From positions 1-13,388 of the forward strand of contig JAAAVE010000481.1 in assembly GCA_015679605.1 (NCBI GenBank): DNA of 13,388 nt. The letters run 5' to 3'. This document shows, in pieces, positions 7,393-13,388 of this stretch (its first letter is position 1; each line of letters opens with the position of its first letter). The position numbers and the translations under genes were made by a program. A model generated the notes under the pieces. The model did not search any database and was not told the DNA's origin. It saw only the letters and a program-made list of their open reading frames with translations. The stretch comes from Podila epigama. Its lineage: Eukaryota > Mortierellomycota > Mortierellomycetes > Mortierellales > Mortierellaceae.

Positions 7393-8844
7393 TTACTCTT
7401 CTCTCTCTTGGACACCCATCATCACATCTTCAACCGCCCAACCAACGGCTCCTTCAACCCAACTGTTATGAATCGTGGCCGCCTTGACCTTCCAGGCCTC
7501 TTCATCATCAGCTGCCTTGGTTTTGCTCTTGTCCCATGTACGGACATTGATATCATCCGATGTGGCCCTTGCATATCCACCAAGACTGCTACTCACACTA
7601 TTGCTTCGTTTTTGGCTTTGACTCGTCAGGTCGCACACTTCTGCAACTTGACTTCTCCTAGCAACCTCGACCTCTGGGTCATTATCCTCGAGAACCATCG
7701 TCATCACGCCGTTCATGCGTTCGTTCAGTTCAACCCACTCAACATCCCGGCGCCTTTCCCATTCCATCAAATCCTGTCGCAAACGAATTGTGGCTCTCTT
7801 CTGAACTTCAATGGCTTCCTGCCGGAGAAAATCGAGCTCCCGCTGCATGGCATCAATCTGACGGATCACTCGGCTCTGGTACTCCCATGGGTCAGGACTA
7901 TAAAAGGCCACGAGAAAGTCAAGTCCTCGGTTTCGACCTTCGCCAGCGCCAGCACCCTCGCATACCTCCTTGTCTGTGGAGGCCCTGTCTGTTCGATGGA
8001 AGCAACTGGGTTCATCTTGAGACCAGAGTTGGGTCGTATTTATTTTATGAGTGGACACGTCCAATGATGTTGTGACCCGGAGCAAGTTAGATGGGCTGGG
8101 CACTTTCATTGTCTGGACAACATGGGTCAGGACAAGGGTTGCCTTTTGAATATTTGACACAAGAGCGTTCTCGGCAGCATAGAGAGGGTGGGCTTCTCTG
8201 TGCATCGCAGAATACCCCTGACTCTCAATCTGGGCATGGGCTTTGGCATGCGTTTGGGCATGGTTGCGTATGGTCGAGGAGAGCGAGGAAAAAGGGGGAG
8301 ACATGCTCTCCATTTCATATGCGGCGGAGGCGTCACGCGAGGGATTCAAAATGTGAATCGAGGCTTCAGGGCTGCCAGGGGGTGGTTTGGTAATATTGCT
8401 TCTAACGTGCCCTCTCTCCTTGTCTTTGGAGCAAGAGCTCGCCATGCTTCTATTACTTTTGCTATTGTTGTTATTGTTATTGTTATTGCCACCGCAACCG
8501 ACACTGTTAGTTGATATTTGGGAGGGCGCAGGCGACAGTGTTCTAGAGCGAGTATGGCCCAAGGTGTGGTCGCTCTCGAGAGTCGATTCGATCGCGCTGC
8601 TTCTGTTGCTTGTGTTGCTTCTGTTGCTTCTGTTGCAATCCTCTACATTGTCTAGCCCATCGTTCCAATTCTTTTCGCCCACAAGAGACGAGTGACTACT
8701 ATTGTTGTCGTTGGTGCTGGTGTTTGTTGACCGTTTCTGACTTTCTTGATTCTGACCTTCCAACAATAGTTCACTCAACTCTTTGTTTTTCTTGTAATTT
8801 TCGGATGAGCTCTTGGAGAGTGAGCTAGCTTGTGTTTCGGGCAT
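7393..8844 (-). CDS. Unrecognised protein, disordered Ser/Asn-rich N-terminus and C-terminal coiled coil
   Basis: Uninterrupted ORF of 483 residues with no family I can name. There is no signal peptide or membrane segment, so it is probably cytosolic or nuclear. Residues 1-220 are low-complexity, rich in Ser, Asn and Thr, with NRSN-type repeats (71-81) and an N8 run (120-127). Residues 225-265 may be ordered. Residues 307-385 are the best-formed part: LDFLVAFYSPDPWEYQ followed by a charged heptad-like helix (about 320-380) with Trp at 362 and 370. Another acidic/Trp-containing stretch (445-483) ends the chain. The start has a strong context (CACC before ATG) and a TATA box about 150 bp upstream. 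The stop codon overlaps a GTAAGA donor-like sequence, so a spliced C-terminal extension cannot be excluded. It is divergent from SFT2. Confidence 0.78.
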   Translation of the reverse strand: MPETQASSLSKSSSENYKKNKELSELLLEGQNQESQKRSTNTSTNDNNSSHSSLVGEKNWNDGLDNVEDCNRSNRSNTSNRSSAIESTLESDHTLGHTRSRTLSPAPSQISTNSVGCGGNNNNNNNNSKSNRSMASSCSKDKERGHVRSNITKPPPGSPEASIHILNPSRDASAAYEMESMSPPFSSLSSTIRNHAQTHAKAHAQIESQGYSAMHREAHPLYAAENALVSNIQKATLVLTHVVQTMKVPSPSNLLRVTTSLDVSTHKINTTQLWSQDEPSCFHRTDRASTDKEVCEGAGAGEGRNRGLDFLVAFYSPDPWEYQSRVIRQIDAMQRELDFLRQEAIEVQKRATIRLRQDLMEWERRRDVEWVELNERMNGVMTMVLEDNDPEVEVARRSQVAEVCDLTSQSQKRSNSVSSSLGGYARATSDDINVRTWDKSKTKAADDEEAWKVKAATIHNSWVEGAVGWAVEDVMMGVQEREE

Positions 8845-8996
8845 GGTGGTGGGTTTTCTGTTTGCTATTCAAGGTTTTTGAAGTCAAGGTGAGTTGGAGT
8901 CACTTCTTTTTTTTTTTGATAGTTGTGGAACTGCAAGGACGGAAGTAGTGGTTTAAATGAAAGAAAACGGGACATAATTCTCAAGTCGCTAGTGTT

Positions 8997-9004
8997 TTTA
9001 TATA
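8997..9004 (-). promoter_or_regulatory. TATA box of the coiled-coil protein gene
   Basis: The minus strand reads TATATAAA about 153 bp upstream of the ATG at 8844. The oxidase gene at the other end of the window has its TATA box at nearly the same distance. Confidence 0.5.
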
Positions 9005-9138
9005 AACTTGTAGTAAAATGTTCAATATCCTCGCCATCTTTTTTTTTCATTCTCCCATTTGTCCATTCTCACCCTTTCAATAATATATTAAGATTATAAC
9101 AATTTATGTCGCATGGTAACTCAAAAGATAGAAGAGAA

Positions 9139-9171
9139 GGGGGGGAAAGGGGATTTTAGGGAAAGGGAGGG
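9139..9171 (+). promoter_or_regulatory. G-quadruplex-type motif
   Basis: Five G-runs of 7, 4, 3, 3 and 3 are separated by loops of 3, 6, 3 and 1 bases. This satisfies the usual four-run G-quadruplex pattern. It lies in the divergent promoter. Runs of AGGGG also fit the fungal stress-response element core. Confidence 0.5.
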
Positions 9172-9435
9172 ACCCAAATCATATTGGCGCATCCTTCGAG
9201 TCGGTGAATTTTTTTTCTGTTTCAACATTGTTAAACCTACCAGGGGCATCGTTGTCAAGGCCACGGTAGGAAGCGGATGGCGACAGCGTAAGCAGACTTG
9301 CTAAAGGCAGATGTGCATGAATGTAAGCGGAAGGATGGTTGAATATCATGGTGTATTGTTGCAGCAGAACGAGTAGAAGAAAAAAAAATGAAAATCTTGT
9401 CCCACTCTCGAACAACGATAGACCATTGCTCTTGC

Positions 9436-9441
9436 CACGTG
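9436..9441. promoter_or_regulatory. E-box CACGTG
   Basis: A palindromic CACGTG lies about 215 bp upstream of the SFT2 start. It is the core site of fungal bHLH factors (Cbf1/Pho4 type). A single six-base match could be chance. Confidence 0.25.
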
Positions 9442-9653
9442 ATCTCTGTCCATTCTGCTTTGGGTCACCCATGTCAATGTAGACATGGCACAAAAGTCTT
9501 CACACATTTCATGGGCTACATTCTTTTCATTTTGACAGAACCAGCAAACTGATCAACAAGAAGGAACCCTCTCTCAACTCTCTCCATATACCTCTCGTCT
9601 TTCCATTTCTCAGTTGCCTTGCATTACATTCTAATTAATAAAACGCAAAACAC

Positions 9654-10690
9654 ATGTCTTCCAACACTGAATCAACCTCAGGTTTCAGGAATGCATTCAA
9701 AAACTTTGGTGCACGAGGCGGCGTAGCTGTGGCTCCTGACGCTAGCGGATCGGACTCGATAGGCAAGCGTGCATCAAACTGGTTTGGTGGCATTAGGAGC
9801 CAGGTTTCGGGATATGTACCTGTCTCACTCGGAGGTTCGCAGCAGCCAGTTGAGGAAGATTGGTTGGGTCTGTCGTGGTTCCAGGTAAAAAAGCGCGACC
9901 AAAAAGGAAGGACACATTTGTCTGTTCAAGCTTGTATAGTTTGTTATAAACTTTTTAACATCGTTTTCCATTGACATCTGCTGTGGGCACGATAAAACAG
10001 CGCATGGCAGGGTTTGGTATCTGTGTCGCTGGAGGATTGGCATGCCTCATGATTGTAAGTTCGCCCATGCACTGTACCTTTTTTTTTTAGGAGTGAAGCA
10101 CAATGATCAAAAATGGATTTTGCGTTCTGACCATGGTTCAAATCTTCATAGGCCTTTTTCGTTGGTCTTCCATTGCTCGTAATCCGGCCATCAAAGTTTG
10201 CTGCTAGCTTTACTCTGGGCAGTTTGCTGTTAATGGCCAGGTGAGAGACTTTGCAGAGGGTGATTGCAGATTGTATGTGTGATGTTTTGAGATTCCAATC
10301 TGACTTCTCTCTGAACTGTTCTCTCTCGACTAGTTTTGCTATTCTCAGAGGACCTATGGCTCATCTGCGCGCGTTAGTGTCAAGAGAACGTATTGCCTTT
10401 ACAGTTGCATACTTTGGTTCTATGGCATTCGTACTCTATGCAAGTGTCGTTGTAAGTGGATAACGAGGGTGCGCGGGGGGAAAAGTTCATGAGTGAATAA
10501 TAGAAATCAATACTGACGCGTCGCGTTTTTTTTTTTCATAACCTCGTCCTAGCTGAAAAACCAATTTCTGACTATTATTGGGACTGTAGTTGAAGTATTT
10601 GCACTTCTCTGGTACTTTACTTCATATTCGCCCTTTTCTGGAGGGTCAATTCGCCTAGGCTCACATGTCGCTGGCAACTTGTTGGTGTAA
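9654..10690 (+). CDS. SFT2: SFT2-family Golgi vesicle transport protein
   Basis: Five exons (9654-9884, 10001-10054, 10152-10240, 10334-10451, 10553-10690) join in frame into 209 residues, close to the roughly 215 of yeast Sft2. The four introns are 93-116 nt with GTAAAA, GTAAGT, GTGAGA and GTAAGT donors. A hydrophilic Ser/Gly-rich cytosolic N-terminus (1-77) is followed by four membrane segments: about 80-100, 111-128, 145-164 and 169-189. Family hallmarks are present: LPLLVIRPSKFAASFTLGSL, SFAILRGPMAHL, SRERIAFTVAYFGS and the LLWYFTSYSPF C-terminal block. In yeast, Sft2 is a tetraspanning Golgi membrane protein that overlaps with Got1 and supports fusion of endosome-derived transport vesicles with the late Golgi, interacting genetically with the SNARE Sed5. 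The same role is inferred here from homology. Start context is weak (C at -3), but no better in-frame ATG exists before the conserved part. Confidence 0.95.
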
Positions 10691-10730
10691 ACCAGAGAAC
10701 ACACCAGCTTTATAATAATAATAGGTGCAT

Positions 10731-10736
10731 ATTAAA
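10731..10736 (+). terminator. poly(A) signal ATTAAA of SFT2
   Basis: ATTAAA, the commonest variant of AATAAA, lies 40 nt past the SFT2 stop, after a T/A-rich TAATAATAATA stretch that could act as an efficiency element. Confidence 0.5.
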
Positions 10737-10799
10737 GCATGGTGTCGGTTCACAACGAACCAATCCGCAAGCTTCATTCTCTCCCCACGAACGTCGCTT

Positions 10800-11195
10800 G
10801 TTTACTTTTTCTGAAAGCTTGGCCGAGGCTGAGGAATGCATAGTCCGAGGAACGTAGTATTTCTAGAATACGGCCAATATGAGTAAATTAGCAGCGCTCT
10901 CAACGGTAACCAAAGTAGTCCATTTGGGATCCAGACCTTGCTTGACACCTTCAGGAGTGTTCTTGTCTGGCAGTAGGCGTTGTCCCAAAAAATTTTCAAA
11001 TTATATCTTTTGCAAGGAATGCTGCTTCCAAAAATCCTAATAGCATGGCTCCCAGCATGAGCCTCCGTTGTCTCCTAGCGGCGAGAATAATTGAACGTTC
11101 TCCCCCTTACAAAGCATGTGGCCTTTGCTCCCCAACGGAAAACGTTATTCTTGTCCAATATGCATTCATGCAAACTACTTTCTCGAAAATGCAGA
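10800..11195 (-). pseudogene. Possible decayed coding fragment, family unknown
   Basis: Two minus-strand stretches read like protein but are broken. One (about 11090-10990) gives ERSIILAARRQRRLMLGAML and continues to a TGA. The next, in another frame, gives RLLPDKNTPEGVKQGLDPKW, then TTLVTVESAANLLILAVF up to a TAG at about 10862, and remains open past that stop. The upstream part also reads through to an in-frame TAA. Codon choice looks coding-like. No family is recognised and no terminal repeats are seen. This could be chance open sequence. Confidence 0.2.
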
Positions 11196-11469
11196 CATAT
11201 TATTCTGCAGTATGAGGGCACGGGGGCTTCCCAGTTTGCGGTACCCCTCTCTTTTTCTTTTTTTGAGCAATGTGTTTCTGTATATTTGGAATGTAGTATA
11301 GTAAAAATACTGCTATTGTAATCTAGACCACCAAACGCTCATGTAGCTCATTCTCAGCTCCCATTCCATCGCATTCCGTTACCGAAGGACGCACATGGGC
11401 GATTATTTTGGCGATCATTTGGGTGCCAGAGGAAGAAAAAATAAAGTGGTCAAAGGACGGGGTGGGGGA

Positions 11470-11515
11470 GGGGGTACTAAAGGAGGATTAACGGGGGGGA
11501 CTAAAGGGGAATCAA
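11470..11515 (+). promoter_or_regulatory. Duplicated G-rich element upstream of the FAD oxidase
   Basis: Two 22-bp copies with a 24-bp period (11470-11491 and 11494-11515) differ at four positions. The shared core is GGGGG-N-ACTAAAGG. Both include AGGGG-type sequence like the fungal stress-response element. They lie about 80 bp upstream of the TATA box. Confidence 0.45.
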
Positions 11516-11571
11516 ATGGGAACCATACAGGATGGTGGTAGCATCGCAATCCCATCCACTTCATGAACTTG

Positions 11572-11579
11572 TATAAAAA
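11572..11579 (+). promoter_or_regulatory. TATA box of the FAD oxidase gene
   Basis: TATAAAAA lies 152 bp upstream of the ATG. An A/C-rich sequence without ATG follows, as expected for a 5' UTR of roughly 100-120 nt. The start codon context is ACCATGG, an excellent match to the eukaryotic consensus. Confidence 0.7.
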
Positions 11580-11723
11580 GGCCTAGGTATTGTTGGAAGT
11601 TCAACATTAAACAGAAAACGAATAAAAAAAACACTCAACAAACACTTCACGCATCATCAATCACATACCTTCTAAACACTACACTCGCACAGTTCGCACT
11701 ACCACTTCTCAAAGACAAATACC

Positions 11724-13349
11724 ATGGCTCCACTTTTTCAAGGCTTCCAAGGAAAGATTGTGAAGCGCGGCGATGAAGCGTACGACAAGTGTGTCTACCA
11801 GTACGCATGGAGTTCGCTTCTCCACAAGAGTGCCCTTGAACCAGAGGCTATCCTCTACGCGAAAGGCGACGACGACGTGATTGCAGCCATCAAGTATGCC
11901 AAGTTTCAAAACGTCGCTATTGCTGTCCGCACTGGTGGCCATCAGTATTGCGGAGCTTCGTCGACCTATGGCCGAAACATCCAGCTTGACCTGTCCTCGA
12001 CCTACACGTCCTTCCACTGGGAGGATGCCAACCATTCACAGGTTACACTCGGCATCAGCGTTGACCTTGGCACTTTCCAGGGCAAGCTGAAGGAGAAAGG
12101 ACGATTTTTGCCTATGGGCATGTGCCCCCAGGTCCATTTGGGAGGGCATGTCCAGACCGGAGGTCATGGTAATCTCGTCCGCAGCTTTGGTCTTCTTTCG
12201 GACCACGTCCAAAAGATCCGCATCATCACCGCAGATGGCGAAATTCGATGGGTCGAGCGAGGCCGGGCCAAGGACGAGGATCTCTTCTTTGCCATTATGG
12301 GTGGAAGCCCTGGAAACTTTGGTGTGGTGACAGATGTCACTCTGAACGTCCACAAAGACGAGGACCACCCAAAGTCGCGTGGCCTTCGAGCAATGTTCCT
12401 CTACAGTGAGGCCACTTTCAAGCGCATACTGGACGTGATGGTTGGTATGGCCGAAACACCAGATACTCCAGGCGACTATGACCTAACCATCTCCGTATTG
12501 GGACCAAGTCCTGCCGAAGGAAGACCGGGAATCATCGTCACCTTTGCTCATTGGGCCAATCTCGAGGGCCCCAACCAACCGTACGATCCTCGATTCTTTG
12601 AAGATATTCTGGAGGCCGGCGGTGGTGCTGACAAGGCAATGCCCTTCCTCGGCATATTTCTCAATGGTTCCACGCTCACCCCAATGTCTGAGTTGGCCTC
12701 CCATTGGATGATCCCTGGTGCTCGGTCGTTCCCTTTCCCATTCAACAAGCACACTTACATGTCCAATTCGAGCGCCGAAACCCTCCAGGCCAAGGGCTGG
12801 ACTTCCTGGGCAGCTGGTCGAGTCCAGGAGCTGGCTGCTGACCCTTCCAGTGGATGTCTGGTCGGTGGCCAATTTCAATACTGTGGAGGAATTCACTCTC
12901 GATTCAAGCGCAACGCCAGACGTGGAGCCATGTCACACAGTTGGCGCGACTCGAACTTTGTCTGTGTATTCCTTGCCCCATACGATGTCACTTCGTCCAA
13001 GGACGCCAGAGAGAGGTCCCAATCTTGGATGGAGAAGAATGATAGCGAAGGTGTTGGTCATCCCGAAGCCAAGTTTTCTGAGCAAGACCGACGCGTTTTG
13101 TGGGGCTCGTACGATATGGACCTGCCAGCGGCGCGTGAGTTCTACTTTGATTCGCCTGAAAAGTATGAACGTTTGAGCGCTATCAAGCAACAATATGATC
13201 CCAGCCATGTGTTCACAGCAAACAAGTTTTGCATTGGTCCTCTTCCAGCTCGCGTCCTGGAGGCTGATAAGATGCGTGGACAAATGCATGTCTTTTCCGA
13301 AGTCATGCGAACTGCTGATAGACGTGCAGCCATGGGCCAACCAATCTAA
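11724..13349 (+). CDS. FAD-linked oxidase, PCMH / berberine-bridge type, bicovalent flavin
   Basis: Single-exon ORF of 541 residues, complete from ATG to TAA. Residues 40-215 form the FAD-binding PCMH domain. H73 in RTGGHQYCG and C134 in GMCPQVHLGGHVQTGGHG are the two residues that attach FAD covalently (8-alpha-histidyl and 6-S-cysteinyl) in the bicovalent members of the family. The GGSPGNFGVVTDVTL block (193-207) closes the FAD site. Residues 215-470 are the substrate domain. The C-terminal BBE element is YERLSAIKQQYDPSHVFTANKF (481-502). Enzymes of this type oxidise alcohols, sugars or amines with O2 and release H2O2; the substrate cannot be read from sequence. There is no signal peptide and no C-terminal SKL, so a cytosolic location is expected, unlike the many secreted fungal relatives. 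It is intronless, while the neighbouring conserved genes have four and five introns. No biosynthetic cluster is visible in the window, though the window ends just downstream. Confidence 0.93.
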   Translation: MAPLFQGFQGKIVKRGDEAYDKCVYQYAWSSLLHKSALEPEAILYAKGDDDVIAAIKYAKFQNVAIAVRTGGHQYCGASSTYGRNIQLDLSSTYTSFHWEDANHSQVTLGISVDLGTFQGKLKEKGRFLPMGMCPQVHLGGHVQTGGHGNLVRSFGLLSDHVQKIRIITADGEIRWVERGRAKDEDLFFAIMGGSPGNFGVVTDVTLNVHKDEDHPKSRGLRAMFLYSEATFKRILDVMVGMAETPDTPGDYDLTISVLGPSPAEGRPGIIVTFAHWANLEGPNQPYDPRFFEDILEAGGGADKAMPFLGIFLNGSTLTPMSELASHWMIPGARSFPFPFNKHTYMSNSSAETLQAKGWTSWAAGRVQELAADPSSGCLVGGQFQYCGGIHSRFKRNARRGAMSHSWRDSNFVCVFLAPYDVTSSKDARERSQSWMEKNDSEGVGHPEAKFSEQDRRVLWGSYDMDLPAAREFYFDSPEKYERLSAIKQQYDPSHVFTANKFCIGPLPARVLEADKMRGQMHVFSEVMRTADRRAAMGQPI

Positions 13350-13388
13350 TTGTAATACCATTCCTTTTGTCTGTTTTTACTTGCTTTC

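Larger units (their letters stand above)
8845..9653. other. Divergent promoter region between the coiled-coil gene and SFT2
   Basis: No gene seen in 809 bp. It carries a TATA box for the minus-strand gene, a dense run of G-tracts (9139-9171) and a CACGTG palindrome (9436-9441). A C/T-rich leader precedes the SFT2 start. Short ORFs here have no recognisable features. Confidence 0.6.
10691..11723. other. Intergenic region between SFT2 and the FAD oxidase gene
   Basis: No intact gene in 1033 bp. The first part is the SFT2 3' UTR. A small inverted repeat GGTTC-ACAAC-GAACC is at about 10747-10761. The stretch 10800-11195 may contain decayed coding sequence on the minus strand. The last 270 bp form the oxidase promoter (G-rich duplicated element and TATA) and an A/C-rich 5' leader. 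I looked for tRNA and 5S features and saw none. Confidence 0.6.

Noticed and set aside
9113-9304. Small 63-residue plus-strand open frame in the divergent promoter
   Set aside because: It overlaps the G-tract and poly-T sequence, has no domain, and sits where promoter elements are expected.
10747-10761. GGTTC-ACAAC-GAACC as part of a tRNA T-arm
   Set aside because: The loop is five bases rather than seven, and no A box, acceptor stem or anticodon arm can be placed around it.
11709-12035. Minus-strand open frames opposite the FAD oxidase
   Set aside because: They are complements of a well-supported, motif-rich coding frame.

Overview
The window looks like nuclear DNA of a filamentous or early-diverging fungus. 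The genes have short introns of about 90-170 bp with GTAAGT-like donors and A/T-rich TAG or CAG acceptors. Poly(A)/poly(T) runs are long in introns and flanks, the flanks look eukaryotic (TATA boxes, AATAAA signals), and one gene is a clear SFT2. A Mucoromycota/Mortierella-like source is my inference from overall style and is not proven by the sequence. There are no bacterial operons, RNA genes, CRISPR arrays or intact transposons that I can see.

Layout. Four genes lie on the minus strand. (1) 437..2719 is a six-exon zinc aminopeptidase of family M28 with a PA domain and an N-terminal membrane anchor. (2) 3140..5515 is a 791-residue secreted low-complexity protein whose N-terminal half is Lys/His-rich and whose C-terminal half is Asp-rich. 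(3) 6467..7042 is a 191-residue secreted His/Gln-rich and Lys-rich protein with several dibasic (Kex2-type) sites. (4) 7393..8844 is an unrecognised 483-residue protein with a disordered Ser/Asn-rich N-terminus and a coiled coil. Two genes follow on the plus strand. (5) 9654..10690 is SFT2, a four-TM Golgi trafficking protein with five exons, divergent from gene 4 across an 809-bp spacer. (6) 11724..13349 is an intronless FAD oxidase of the PCMH/berberine-bridge type, with both residues needed for bicovalent flavin attachment, a TATA box and a duplicated G-rich promoter element.

How they fit together. This is not a metabolic cluster. Several products belong to the secretory or vacuolar route: a probably vacuolar peptidase, two secreted low-complexity proteins, and SFT2. 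The most unusual part is the tandem pair of genes 2 and 3. They share a similar signal peptide, similar His-rich tracts and strong polybasic segments, and neither resembles a family I can name. They are the best candidates here for something undescribed, such as an extracellular metal-binding or matrix-forming system, or peptide precursors. The rest is ordinary intergenic DNA with microsatellites, plus one stretch (about 10800-11195) that may hold decayed coding sequence.
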